From: Hormoscilla sp. GM7CHS1pb | Lineage (GTDB): Bacteria > Cyanobacteriota > Cyanobacteriia > Cyanobacteriales > Desertifilaceae | Assembly: GCA_014323675.1 (NCBI GenBank) | Contig: JACONN010000006.1 | Coordinates: 868,001-932,000 of the forward strand | DNA: 64,000 nucleotides | Direction of reading: 5' to 3' | In this document: in pieces, positions 42,660 through 52,393 of the stretch | Layout of the letters: the number at the start of each line of letters is the position of its first letter | How positions within the stretch are numbered: position 1 is the first letter of the stretch | Program-made: the position numbers and the translations under genes | The notes under the pieces: model-generated | The model's input: the letters and a program-made list of their open reading frames with translations, nothing else | Database searches by the model: none | What the model was told of the DNA's origin: nothing

Positions 42660-43672
42660 CCTAGTCGTTTCAGCATCTGATAAATTTCCGGGAGGCGTTT
42701 GTGAATGGCAGATGCTTTCAGATGAGTTTTGTGCGGAATAGCTGGGTAACCTGATACAATTTCTCCTGGTGGTACGTCGCTGTATACTCCTGCTTTTGCC
42801 GAGGCGATCGCCCCATCTCCTATACTTATCCCATTGGCAATGCCCACTTGACCTGCCAGAGTCACGTTATTTCCCAGTTTAACACCTCCTGCCATGGCTG
42901 CTTGACCCGCGATCGCGCAATTTTCTCCAATCTGACAACCGTGACCAATTTGCACCAAATTATCTATCTTGCTATTGCGACCAACCCTGGTTTCTCCTAC
43001 CGCTGGCCGGTCGATCGCGCTATTACAACCCACCTCTACCCCATCTTCTAATACCGTACAACCTGATTGATCCATTTTCAACCAGCCTGACTCCGTCGGC
43101 ACAAAGCCAAAACCTTCTGCACCAATCACTGCACCGCTGTGAATTACGCAATCTGCACCCAGGCGCGATCGCTCGTGGATGGTGCAGTTAGCATGTAAAA
43201 TAGTGCGATCGCCTATCTCCACCTCTGGATAGATTACCACATTAGCATTAATGCAAACATCCTTGCCAATCTTGACCCCAGAGGAGATGACTGCATGGGC
43301 CCCAATATAAACATTTTCTCCTACTCTAGCAGATGAGTCAATTACTGCGGTCGGATGAATTTTATCCTGGGGACGGAAGGGTTGGTAGAAGAGGGCGATC
43401 GCCCGGGCAAATAATAACCTCGGGGAAGGAGTAGCAATCCAAGCAATCCCCCGATCGGCTGCTGCTTGTGTTAACTTTGGGGGTAAAATCAAAGCACTTG
43501 CTGCTGTTCGGACCACCTGAGAGGCAAACTTAGCACCTTCAATAAAACTGAGAGTATTTGGTGCCGCTGCATCTACAGGGGCCACGCCGGTAATTTCCGG
43601 ATTCATATCTGCTAGACTATTATTGTTAGCAGCATCTCCTAATTTATCTACTATTTCACTTAATTTCATCAA
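42653..43672 (-). CDS. lpxD: UDP-3-O-acylglucosamine N-acyltransferase
   Basis: LpxD adds the N-linked acyl chain in lipid A synthesis. The 339-residue protein has an N-terminal uridine-binding domain (MMKLSEIVDKLGDAANNNSL, TLSFIEGAKFASQVV) followed from about residue 105 by a left-handed beta-helix of hexapeptide repeats, with GVKIGKDVCINANVVIYPEV, ADCVIHSGAVIGAEGFGFVP and IDNLVQIGHGCQIGENCAIA, where the His of IGHG is catalytic in relatives, and a C-terminal helical segment (AIHKRLPEIYQMLKRLGQ). Length and domain order are normal. It is a cytoplasmic homotrimer. It precedes dprA on the same strand. Confidence 0.93.
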   Translation of the reverse strand: MMKLSEIVDKLGDAANNNSLADMNPEITGVAPVDAAAPNTLSFIEGAKFASQVVRTAASALILPPKLTQAAADRGIAWIATPSPRLLFARAIALFYQPFRPQDKIHPTAVIDSSARVGENVYIGAHAVISSGVKIGKDVCINANVVIYPEVEIGDRTILHANCTIHERSRLGADCVIHSGAVIGAEGFGFVPTESGWLKMDQSGCTVLEDGVEVGCNSAIDRPAVGETRVGRNSKIDNLVQIGHGCQIGENCAIAGQAAMAGGVKLGNNVTLAGQVGIANGISIGDGAIASAKAGVYSDVPPGEIVSGYPAIPHKTHLKASAIHKRLPEIYQMLKRLGQ

Positions 43673-43740
43673 TGGTCGTTCCTAGAAATAATAATTGACT
43701 GGCAGGCGACGCTCCGGGCCCCCTCCGCTGCCCAGGCCCT

Positions 43741-44015
43741 ACGTTACAAAGATCCAGAAATGCGGCGCATTCAACGTGAGAGGTTTGGGGGAAAAGTCAG
43801 CAGGTTGTACCCGACTTAATTGATAACCCCCATCTGCACATAATACCTGCAAATCCCGGGCCAGGGTAGAGGGTTTGCAACTGACATAGACAAGGCGCTG
43901 GGGTTTCATTTCCAGCAGAGTTGACAAAACTGCCCGTTCGCGTAGCGCGCGCGCAGCGCGTTCGCACCCTTGGCGGGGCGGGTCTAATAATAACCTAACT
44001 TGCGACCTAGTTAAA
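43741..44015 (-). pseudogene. 23S rRNA (uracil-5)-methyltransferase (RlmD/TrmA type), C-terminal remnant
   Basis: The minus strand reads RLLLDPPRQGCERAARALRE, LEMKPQRLVYVSCKPSTLAR and DLQVLCADGGYQLSRVQPAD, the catalytic C-terminus of RNA m5U methyltransferases, with the DPPRxG motif and the catalytic Cys in VSCKP. A GC-rich repeat adds residues after DPPRQG. Near 43793 a T run is one short (T4 for T5), so DFFPQTSHVECAAF is lost to another frame. The 5' two thirds are absent; MITE copy 3 sits immediately upstream. Confidence 0.8.
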
Positions 44016-44023
44016 AAAATCTG

Positions 44024-44145
44024 GGCGTTGCACAATTACGGGATGATGGGCATAGTTGCAGAAGTTTTAAACCTAGACTACAAGCCAGTTTCAGTAGCGT
44101 TTTGCTGGTGCAAAAAAGGGCATCATCCCCAAAATGTGCAACGCC
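44024..44145. mobile_element. MITE family A, copy 3 (122 bp)
   Basis: The ends GGCGTTGCACA and TGTGCAACGCC are flanked by the perfect 8-bp duplication AAAATCTG (44016-44023, 44146-44153). The first 70 bp match copy 1 at 580-692 almost exactly. A small frame across it has no support as a gene. Confidence 0.88.
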
Positions 44146-44310
44146 AAAATCTGAATTACCCACTTAGACTTTACAGATATTTTGAGGGTTTTATATGTAG
44201 CGGGTTAGCTATTTAGAAGTTATAATGTACTAAAATAACAGTTAATTATCGGACCCCCCTCCCCAACCGCGCCCTCCCAGGCGGAGCCCGGGAAGGAGAG
44301 GAATAAGGCC

Positions 44311-46532
44311 TTACATCATGCCGAAAGATTGCAGGTGCTCATTAATTGCCGAAGCCGTAGTACGAGTGGCATCCTCGCTTACTGCACCCGAGATCAAAGC
44401 CTGATCTTCAAACCCGAGAGCATGGCGCATGAATAAAATGCCATCAGTTAACGCTCCTGCCGTGCCATTGCCATCTACATCTAACATTATGTCCCCCATT
44501 TCATCCAAGTAGGTAACAATTTCTGATGTATCGCGAGTGGCACCTTCACTTACAACACCTTCAGTCAAAGTCTCTCCCCTGAACCCGAAGAGATAACGTA
44601 TGGCCACAAGGCCGTCAGTTAACGCATCTATAACTCCATTCCCATCAATGTCCAGTGCAGGTGATGGAGCAGGTGATGGAGCGGGGGAGGTTAATGCAAT
44701 GGAACTGGGGACAAAGTTGCTATTTGCAGGCAGGTCATCTGAGTTGGCACCAAAGTTGATCTGTGTCCCTGAAAACCCTGGTAGCGCTGTGAAGTTGGCC
44801 GTGTAAAGGGTAGGATTAGGACTGTTGGGCCAATTTCCGTTAGCATCTACCCAAGCTTGCAGGATGTATTTGTCTGTGCTGGGGTCGCCGTCCAAACCCC
44901 CGTTGGTAATCGGATCGTCCAAGACTGCACTTATAGGTTGTGCGCCCAAAGGAAAATGCTCGGTCAGACCAGTGACTGGATCGAATGCTACTTGAGAACT
45001 GTCCCAATGCATTTGAAAGACTATTCCTGTGGTGGGAGTTTCCGCAGGTTCAGTAGAGTAGTTGACATCAAAGCTGACACTTGTGTTTGGTTCTACTGCT
45101 TTGGTCGGTTCTGAAGGAGTGACTTTCAGTTGAGTGACTTCTTCTGTAGTTGCCTTCTGAACTTGAACTACATAGATAGCATTAACGCCTTTACTGGTCA
45201 AATCATTGCTGCCATCGCCGTTGATGTCGATGCTGTCCCAGAACTCTCCTGTAGTCCACACATTACCATTGCTGTCGGCGGCTATGTCAACGCCAACGGC
45301 ACCATCGCTACCGCCGATCTTTAAGGCCTGAACCAAATTTCCCGAAGAGTCGAACTGGGCTACATAACTATCGATGAAAGAGCTATCGCTAGTCAAATCA
45401 TTGTTGCCGTCTCCGTCGAGGTCGATGCTGCCCGGAACTGTCCTGTAACCCACAGATGATCATTGCTATCGATGGCTATGGCTTCGGTATGGTCGGCTTC
45501 GCCATGCTCACCGATCTTTAAGGCCTTGACGAAATCACCATTGCTCGAGAACTTGGCTACATATTCATCAATGGGAAAAGGATACTCTTTTGAGCCATCG
45601 GTCAAATCATTGGTGCCGTCTCCGTCGATGTCGATGTTGCCCTGAAACTGTCCTTTAACCCACACATCACCCTTGCTGTCGGTGGCTATGTCAAGGCTGT
45701 AGTCCCGATCGCTACCGCCGATATTTTTGGCAAAGAGCAAAGCCCCCTCCGAGTCGAACTTGGCTACATAGCCATCTCTGCTGCCATTATTACTGGTCAA
45801 ATCATTATTGCCGTCTTCGTCGATGTCGATGCTGCCGGAGAAAGAGCCTGTAGTCCACACATGATCATCCTTGTCGATGGCTATGCCATGACCAACGTCA
45901 TCACCGCTACCGCCGATCTGGAAGACGTTGACCAAATCCCCCTCTGAGTCGAACTTGGCGAAATAGCTATCATACTCATCATCGCCATTATTGGTCAAAT
46001 CATTGTTGCCGTCTTTGTCGATGTCGAGGTGGTAGAAGAAACGTCCTTTAATCCACACATTATCTTTGCTGTCGATGGCTATGCTCTTGCCTGATTCAGT
46101 ATGTGGAGCGTAGATCTCTAAGGCCTGAACAAAGTTCCCCTCAGAGTCGAACTTGGCTAAATAGTTATCCCCGCTACTACTGGTCAAATCATTGGTGCCG
46201 TCTCCGTCGATGTCGATGCTGCCGGAGAAAGTTCCTAGAACCCACGCATTACCATTGCTGCCAATGGCTATGCTATTGGCTTCGTCGTAACCAGTATTGC
46301 CGAAATCATAGGCCCTCACCAAATTCCCTTCAGAGTCGAACTTGGCTACATAGGCATCTTCATAGCCATTAGTGGTTAAATCATCTTCTCCGTCTCCGTC
46401 GATGTCGATGCTGCCCCGGAACCGTCCTGTAACCCAGACATCACCATTGCGATCGATGGCTATGTCCCTGACTTCCTCCCCCATATCGCCGCCGATCTGG
46501 AAGGCAACCTGATCCATTACTGTTGATTCCAT
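44311..46532 (-). pseudogene. Beta-propeller (SBBP-type) protein with cohesin-like and dockerin-like domains, frameshifted
   Basis: From ATG 46532 about seven repeats of roughly 55 residues follow the pattern AIDRNGDVWVTGRFRGSIDI, DGDGEDDLTT, YVAKFDSEGNLV, a beta-propeller-like repeat with Asp-rich calcium loops. One G missing from CCGGG near 45436 shifts the frame (GQFRAAST), after which repeats resume, then a cohesin-like domain (TSVSFDVNYSTEPAETPTTG) and two dockerin-like EF-hand units (DIDGNGVIDALTDGLVAIRY and DVDGNGTAGALTDGILFMRH) to the stop at 44311. Full length would be about 740 residues. No classical signal peptide is seen. It lies 96 bp downstream of the LRR gene and probably shares its transcript. 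Confidence 0.8.
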
Positions 46533-46628
46533 CTTTTTGAACCTCCTCTTTGGTTAACTCTTCTGCCTCTCCCAATCCCCACCCCCCCAACCTGTTACTA
46601 TCCTCCCTCGGTTTCCGCTTTATCCGGA

Positions 46629-48289
46629 TTATATGAGAGGATTTCCTTGGACGTTGAAGTCATTTATATCGTTCAGCCCGGGTGGTACTGGACCTTCCAG
46701 AGAATTGTTTTGCAACCACAGTTTTGTTAGGTTGCTCAGGTTTTCTAGCGAGGAAGGTATTGTCCCCGTTAGATTGTTATGGTCCAGGTAAATGTTTTGC
46801 AGCTCGGTGGCGTTCCCCAATTCCGGTGGGATGCTGCCACTCAGGGAATTGTTCCCCATCCATAATTCTTGTAGGTTGCTGAGATTCCCCAATTCAGGGG
46901 GAATCGAACCACTCAAGGAGTTCTTGTTCAGTTTCAACCACGTTAAATTACGTAGGTTCCCCAATTCAGGGGGAATGTTACCTGTTAGGGAATTGTGGTC
47001 CAACCACAGGTGTGTCAAGTTGTCTAGGTCCCCTAATTCAGGGGGAATGTTACCACTCAGGCCGCTGCGGTCCAGTTCTATTTTCTGCAAACCGGTCAGC
47101 TTGCTTAACTCAGAAGGGAGCGCACGGCTCACCCCGGCTGTGAGTTCCGTCACTCGGGATTTCTCGGCTGTCACCCCATCCAACCCGTTAACAGCACTAG
47201 CAAGGGGGACGGAACCATGTTCCTCATCACTGACGGGCATGTGCTCGCGGTCGGTGCTGAGATTCCAATGGCCATTATTGATATCCTTCAGGACTCCATA
47301 ATCGCTGGCGTTGATGAGGTAAAGCCCAGCACTAGAGCTCTTAAAGGACACCGAGATATTGAACTTATCCGTTACGGAGCCTCCCGCATCATCTGATGCA
47401 GTTACGGTTACAAGAAAGTTGCCATTATCAGACGTAGCAGAATTTCTAGGATCAATAACAGCAGTAGGCCTAGCAGGCGTACCACTAATCACCCCAGTAA
47501 TGGGGTCAAAGGTTAACCCGTTTGGCAAACCGCTGACGCTGTAGCTGGTAATGTTATCGTTGATATCGCCAAAGTTCCCGCTGATATCTATGCTGAGGTT
47601 GTGATTGCGAGTGGAGTTCCTGTCGTATTCTACGACAGCATCCACGTCCTCGATCGGAACTCCAACATAGGGTGGATTCTCCAACCGTTTGGTTGCCGAT
47701 AAAGCTTCGACACTTGCGGGTAGATCGCCGGTTAGGTGGTTACCTTGGAGCCAGAGGTTCCGCAAACCGGTGAGGTTGCCGAGCTCCGGCGGGATTGCGC
47801 CGGTGAGCTCATTCTGCCACAGGTACAGGTTTTGTAAACTGGTTAGATTGCCCAACTCAGGGGGGATGGTCCCGGTTAGGGCGTTCGCAGACAACCCGAG
47901 GATCTGCAGGTTGGCGAGCTCACCCAACTCGGTCGGGATTGTGCCGGTGATCTCGTTGTTGTGCAGCCGGAGTTTCGTTAAATTACTCAGCTCACCCAGC
48001 TCAGACGGTATAGTACCGGTGAGGGAGTTGTTGGTTAAGCTGAGATTTCGTAATTGGTCAAGTCCACCCAGCTCAGGGGGGATGTTGCCGACCAGGTTGT
48101 TGTCGTCGAGTTTGATTTCCGTTACTCGCGAATCCTCAACCGTAATCCCATGCCAGGTGGCAACGACATCAGCATCGGGGGGGTGTCGCTGGCGACGTTC
48201 CAGTTTTGCTTGTTTAACCAAGTTTGTCCGCCGGTCTGATTGTACAGGGCCCTTATGCCTAAATAGTCGGTGGCATTGATAGCCGTCAT
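46629..48289 (-). CDS. Plant-type leucine-rich repeat protein with Ig-like domain, frameshifted near the start
   Basis: ATG 48289, with GAGG eight bases upstream, reads MTAINATDYLGIRALYNQTG and GQTWLNKQNWNVASDTPP, the N-terminal cap of plant-type LRR proteins. A C run one base short near 48183 shifts the frame, which then continues DADVVATWHGITVEDSRVTE. LRRs of about 24 residues follow (NLVGNIPPELGGLDQLRNLS, NALTGTIPPELGNLTSLQNL), interrupted at about 200-330 by a cadherin/He_PIG-like domain (YSVSGLPNGLTFDPITGVIS) and a second cap, then more LRRs to NPLI. Plant-type LRRs bind proteins or carbohydrates. Its promoter resembles that of psbA. Followed by the propeller gene. Confidence 0.85.
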
Positions 48290-48320
48290 AGGCTTTTCCT
48301 CGTCTTTTGGAACTGAATAC

Positions 48321-48349
48321 AGCCTAGCCAACCCGGTTGAGTTTTGCAA
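48321..48349 (-). promoter_or_regulatory. psbA-like promoter upstream of the LRR gene
   Basis: On the minus strand TTGCAA (48349-48344), a 17-base spacer and TAGGCT (48326-48321) align with TTTACA and TATGCT of psbA. Flanking sequence also aligns: AATTAACAGGGGTT before and (G/T)TATTCAG after. It has lost consensus in both boxes, so it is probably weaker. Confidence 0.65.
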
Positions 48350-48417
48350 CCCCTGTTAATTCATTTTTTCTTATGCTTCATATAAGCTGAAGTTTATGGA
48401 TCTTTGGCGTAGTCAAA

Positions 48418-48455
48418 ACAAAAAGCGCCCCCCATCAAAGGAGAGCGCTTTTTGT
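48418..48455 (-). terminator. psbA transcription terminator
   Basis: ACAAAAAGCGC pairs perfectly with GCGCTTTTTGT around a 16-base loop, 16 bp past the psbA stop. On the psbA sense strand the downstream arm ends GCGCTTTTTGT, giving a U tract. Confidence 0.85.
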
Positions 48456-48470
48456 TATTTTAGCTAATAA

Positions 48471-49553
48471 TTAGCCATTGATAGCGGGAGCCGTCAAAGC
48501 AACCGGAGTAGCTTCACCGGAGGCCAAGTCTAAGGGGAAGTTGTGAGCATTGCGCTCGTGCATTACTTCCATCCCCAGGTTAGCACGGTTGAGCACGTCT
48601 GCCCAGGTGCCGATCACGCGACCTTGAGAGTCAATGATGGACTGGTTGAAGTTGAAACCGTTCAGGTTGAAGGCCATCGTGCTCACGCCTAGGGCGGTGA
48701 ACCAGATACCGATCACCGGCCAGGCACCCAAGAAGAAGTGCAAGGAACGGCTGTTGTTGAAAGAAGCATATTGGAAGATCAAGCGACCGAAGTAGCCGTG
48801 AGCTGCTACGATGTTGTAGGTTTCTTCCTCTTGACCGAACTTGTAACCGTAGTTTTGAGATTCTACTTCGGTGGTTTCACGCACCAGAGAAGAAGTCACC
48901 AGAGAACCATGCATGGCGGAGAACAGCGATCCGCCGAACACGCCAGCTACACCCAGCATATGGAAGGGGTGCATGAGGATGTTGTGCTCTGCTTGGAACA
49001 CCAACATGAAGTTGAATGTACCAGAGATCCCTAAAGGCATACCATCAGAGAAGGAACCTTGCCCGATCGGGTAGATCAGAAACACTGCAGTAGCGGCGCT
49101 CACAGGTGCGCTGTATGCAACACAGATCCAAGGACGCATACCCAAACGGTAGGATAGTTCCCACTGACGACCCATGTAGCAGCAGATGCCAATGAAGAAG
49201 TGGAAGACGATCAGCTGGTAAGGACCGCCGTTGTACAGCCACTCATCCAAGGATGCTGCTTCCCAGATGGGGTAAAAGTGCAGCCCGATCGCATTTGAGC
49301 TGGGTACAACCGCACCAGAGATGATGTTGTTGCCGTACAGCAGAGAACCTGCAACCGGTTCGCGGATACCATCAATGTCCACAGGAGGAGCAGCGATGAA
49401 AGCGATGATGTAGCAGGTGGTAGCGGTCAGCAGGGTTGGGATCATCAGGACGCCGAACCAGCCTACATACAGCCGGTTGTCGGTGCTGGTCACCCAGTTG
49501 CAGAACCGATCCCACAAGGAGGCGCTTTCACGCTGTTGTAAGGTCGTAGTCAT
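48471..49553 (-). CDS. psbA: Photosystem II D1 protein
   Basis: D1 binds the special pair chlorophylls, pheophytin, plastoquinone QB and most ligands of the Mn4CaO5 cluster. The 360-residue protein has all key residues: Tyr161, Asp170, Glu189, His190, His198, His215, Ser264, His272, His332, Glu333, His337, Asp342 and Ala344, the site of C-terminal processing, followed by the usual 16-residue tail. Residue 130 is Gln, the low-light (D1:1-like) state, not the high-light Glu. Gly80, Phe158 and Thr286 argue against the microaerobic D1' form. The initiator at 49553 is the standard [14 protein letters not shown]. It has its own promoter and terminator. Thylakoid membrane. Confidence 0.99.
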   Translation of the reverse strand: MTTTLQQRESASLWDRFCNWVTSTDNRLYVGWFGVLMIPTLLTATTCYIIAFIAAPPVDIDGIREPVAGSLLYGNNIISGAVVPSSNAIGLHFYPIWEAASLDEWLYNGGPYQLIVFHFFIGICCYMGRQWELSYRLGMRPWICVAYSAPVSAATAVFLIYPIGQGSFSDGMPLGISGTFNFMLVFQAEHNILMHPFHMLGVAGVFGGSLFSAMHGSLVTSSLVRETTEVESQNYGYKFGQEEETYNIVAAHGYFGRLIFQYASFNNSRSLHFFLGAWPVIGIWFTALGVSTMAFNLNGFNFNQSIIDSQGRVIGTWADVLNRANLGMEVMHERNAHNFPLDLASGEATPVALTAPAING

Positions 49554-49617
49554 GTTACTTATGATTGCTATTTATTTTTCGAGGTACGTTTGGCAGGTTG
49601 TTTCCCTACCTGAATAA

Positions 49618-49647
49618 AGCATAACTAACTTGATTGAGTTTTGTAAA
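49618..49647 (-). promoter_or_regulatory. psbA promoter
   Basis: On the minus strand TTTACA (49647-49642) and TATGCT (49623-49618) with an 18-base spacer form a sigma70-type promoter, leaving a leader of about 55-60 bases before the psbA ATG. TTTACA and TATGCT are typical of psbA promoters. Confidence 0.75.
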
Positions 49648-49696
49648 CCCCTGTTAATTTTTTTGTAGTTATCCTTTATATAAGCAGAGCTTATCT

Positions 49697-50047
49697 TTAG
49701 CCTGGAGGCCATTTCATCTGTCGCCCGCCCAGAATATGCAAGTGCAGGTGGTATACGGTCTGACCGCCGTCGGCCCCATTATTGATCGCCACCCGGTAGC
49801 CATTAGTTAAACCAACTTGTTCGGCCACCCGCTTCACAGTTAATAGTAGATGTCCCAGAAGGGCCTGATGTTGGTCTCCAGCATCAGCAAGCTTGGGTAT
49901 GGGTTCTTTAGGAATCACCAGAATATGAACCGGCGCTTGGGGGGAAATATCTTTGAAGGCCAGGGCCAGGTCATCTTCATAAACAATATCGGCTGGGATC
50001 TCCCGGCGGATAATCTTGCCGAAGGTGGTATCTTGGGTTTCGCTCAT
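49697..50047 (-). CDS. HIT-family (Hint-type) nucleotide-binding protein
   Basis: The 116-residue protein starts [20 protein letters not shown] and carries the histidine triad HLHLH at residues 100-104 ([19 protein letters not shown]), plus [13 protein letters not shown] in the middle, as in Hint phosphoramidases. These hydrolyse AMP-lysine-type or aminoacyl-adenylate compounds; the physiological role in cyanobacteria is unclear. Length is normal and it is probably a cytosolic homodimer. It is divergent from comM with about 90 bp between them, and lies upstream of psbA on the same strand but outside its promoter. Confidence 0.93.
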   Translation of the reverse strand: MSETQDTTFGKIIRREIPADIVYEDDLALAFKDISPQAPVHILVIPKEPIPKLADAGDQHQALLGHLLLTVKRVAEQVGLTNGYRVAINNGADGGQTVYHLHLHILGGRQMKWPPG

Positions 50048-50138
50048 TGTTCGTGCAGGTTGTCAGTCACCAGTCACCAGTATATTGGTAAGTATGAGCA
50101 TTGCTAGCAAAGAACCATCAACATAAGGAGCAAACGTG

Positions 50139-51671
50139 ATGCTAGTGCGAGTTTGGAGTGCATCGATCGTGGGCATCGACGCAGTGAAGGTCGGTGTAGA
50201 AGTAAATGTATCGGGTGGTTTGCCCAAAACGGTGATGGTAGGTTTGCCTGATGCAGCGGTGCAAGAGTCCAAGGAACGGGTAAAGGCAACGTTGAAAAAT
50301 GCTGGTTATGTTTTTCCGACCGGCTTGATCGTGATTAACTTGACTCCTGCTGACTTGCGCAAGGAAGGTCCCAGTTTTGATTTGCCCATTAGCATTGGCA
50401 TTCTGGCCGGTTCCGAGCAGGTTAACCCTCACCTACTGGGAGATTATCTCTTTTTAGGGGAAGTCTCCTTGGATGGGAGCCTGCGTCCTGTAGCTGGCGT
50501 ACTTCCCATTGCGGCGGCAGCGGAAAAGCTGGGTATTGTAGGCATGGTTGTGCCAGCGGATAATGCTCGGGAAGCAGCTGTGGTACGAGGCTTAAAGGTC
50601 TATGGCTTCGGCCATTTGTCAGAGGTGGTTGATTTTTTGGATCGTCCCCAACTTTATCAGCCCCGAGAACTGGATGGGATAGCAGAATTGGTCAGTTCTG
50701 ACTTAAATGTAGCCGATCTTAGAGATGTGAAAGGACAAACTCATGCCCGTCGGGCCCTGGAAATAGCGGCTGCTGGAGGACATAATCTCATCTTCGTCGG
50801 ACCACCTGGTAGCGGTAAAACCATGTTAGCGCGACGCCTACCAGGAATTCTACCGCCATTGGCCTTTGCAGAAGCTTTGGAGGTCACTCAGATCCACTCG
50901 GTGGCGGGGTTACTCAAGCATAATAAAGGATCTCTAGTGACCTCGCGCCCCTTTCGCAGTCCCCATCACTCTGCTTCTGGCGCTTCCCTGGTGGGGGGTG
51001 GCAGCTATCCGCGTCCGGGAGAGATCTCTCTGGCCCACCGAGGCGTGTTGTTCCTGGATGAGTTAACAGAATTTAAGCGTAACGTGCTGGAGTTCCTGCG
51101 TCAACCTTTGGAAGATGGTACGGTCACCATTTCCCGCGCCCGCCAAACTGTCAGCTTTCCAGCTAAGTTTACTCTGGTTGCCAGTACCAATCCTTGTCCT
51201 TGCGGCTACTATGGCGATAATATTCAACCTTGTACTTGTTCTGGCAGACAGCGAGAGCAATACTGGGCCAAGCTTTCCGGACCCTTGATGGACAGAATTG
51301 ACTTGCAGGTAGCCGTAAATCGTCTAAAACCCGAAGAGATTACCAGACAAGCAACTGGAGAAGAGTCGGCACCGGTGCGCGTCCGGGTGCAAGCAGCCAG
51401 GGAACGGGCCCAACAACGCTTTTCACGAGATCCCTCGGTGCGTTGCAACGCGGACATGCAGAGTCATCACCTGCGAGAATGGTGTCCTCTGGATGACTCT
51501 ATCCGCAATTTGTTAGAAACGGCGATTAGAAGACTGGGCCTCTCCGCCCGGGCCACCGATCGCATTCTCAAAGTAGCCCGTACCATCGCCGACCTTGCTG
51601 GCGAACAGCAGTTGCAAGCCCAGCATGTAGCCGAAGCGATTCAGTACCGTACAATTGACAGGATGCAGTAA
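50139..51671 (+). CDS. comM: ComM/YifB-family Mg-chelatase-like AAA+ ATPase
   Basis: ComM is a hexameric helicase that promotes branch migration when transformed DNA is integrated. The 510-residue protein has the N-terminal Lon-substrate-like domain (VWSASIVGIDAVKVGVEVNV, PKTVMVGLPDAAVQESKERV), an AAA+ module with Walker A GPPGSGKT at 221-228, HRGVLFLDELTEF as Walker B, a zinc-binding-type loop with NPCPCGYYGD and CTCSGRQREQYWAKLSGPLM, and the C-terminal RARATDRILKVARTIADL-type helical lid (here LSARATDRILKVARTIADLA). It is full length and intact, unlike dprA and cinA in the same window. ATG 50139 follows an adjacent GTG. Confidence 0.92.
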   Translation: MLVRVWSASIVGIDAVKVGVEVNVSGGLPKTVMVGLPDAAVQESKERVKATLKNAGYVFPTGLIVINLTPADLRKEGPSFDLPISIGILAGSEQVNPHLLGDYLFLGEVSLDGSLRPVAGVLPIAAAAEKLGIVGMVVPADNAREAAVVRGLKVYGFGHLSEVVDFLDRPQLYQPRELDGIAELVSSDLNVADLRDVKGQTHARRALEIAAAGGHNLIFVGPPGSGKTMLARRLPGILPPLAFAEALEVTQIHSVAGLLKHNKGSLVTSRPFRSPHHSASGASLVGGGSYPRPGEISLAHRGVLFLDELTEFKRNVLEFLRQPLEDGTVTISRARQTVSFPAKFTLVASTNPCPCGYYGDNIQPCTCSGRQREQYWAKLSGPLMDRIDLQVAVNRLKPEEITRQATGEESAPVRVRVQAARERAQQRFSRDPSVRCNADMQSHHLREWCPLDDSIRNLLETAIRRLGLSARATDRILKVARTIADLAGEQQLQAQHVAEAIQYRTIDRMQ

Positions 51672-52063
51672 TTTAAATATCTAACTTAAAAGTAAGTATT
51701 TTTGCAGTTATAGAGCTATAATCCTTCGAGAGACAAAGCAAACCGGGTGTGGTCAAAAGTAGTTGATAGGGTAGATAGGGTAGAGGATAAATTTTGGAGT
51801 CCCAAATTTATGATAATCATTCTCATTCTCTTTTACCAAGGACAACTTTGGATCCGCCCGACATGCATTCAGGAGATAGTAATGATGTGGTCTTGTGCGA
51901 TAATACGTAATATCCGTACAAGTATTCTATTTTGGGCAATTTATAACGTATAAATTGCTAGCGTCTGCGCGTTGCGAAGGCGCTTCGGACGACTGCATGG
52001 CGACTACTTCTGGAGATGAACCGGTGCTCACTGCGCTGCGCTCCTTAAAAATCACACTACACG
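51672..52063. other. Intergenic region without recognisable genes
   Basis: The region contains a short direct repeat GATAGGGTAGATAGGGTAGA near 51767 and a GC-rich repeat fragment (GCGCGTTGCGAAGGCGCTTC) near 51968. An open frame at 51747-51953 has no ribosome site and no protein-like features. Confidence 0.4.
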
Positions 52064-52372
52064 ATGGCAAATTTTCAGCCAAGTCGATGTCAGCCAGCCC
52101 CTCACAGTGCCTCTATTAGTTACGCAATACTCAAGAAACCAGTCACCCTCGATCGCGAAAATGACGCTTTCCGTTGGTCCCAACTGAGTCCCTTTACTGC
52201 CTCGCTGCTAGACAAGCCAACGGCACGAGGGAAGATGATTGACAATACCATCAAGAACAGCAATGTTGCCAGCAAACGAGCCGCCATCACCAACGCTTTA
52301 TTCGACAACATGAGTCTTGACCTTCATGATTTCAAGGCAGATGACTTTCTCCGTGCTCCCCAAGTAAATTAA
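52064..52372 (+). CDS. Protein of unknown function (102 aa), upstream of a large unknown protein
   Basis: The frame reads MANFQPSRCQPAPHSASISY, then AILKKPVTLDRENDAFRWSQ and SPFTASLLDKPTARGKMIDN, ending FKADDFLRAPQVN. It has no signal peptide or membrane helix. It ends 21 bp before the next gene on the same strand, so the two form a cassette. I do not recognise a domain. The ribosome site is weak, but composition and spacing support a gene. Confidence 0.6.
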   Translation: MANFQPSRCQPAPHSASISYAILKKPVTLDRENDAFRWSQLSPFTASLLDKPTARGKMIDNTIKNSNVASKRAAITNALFDNMSLDLHDFKADDFLRAPQVN

Positions 52373-52393
52373 TACCAGAGCGGTAATCTAGCT

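Noticed and set aside
44028-44216. 62-codon frame over MITE copy 3
   Set aside because: It crosses the MITE boundary and its target duplication, so it is created by the insertion.
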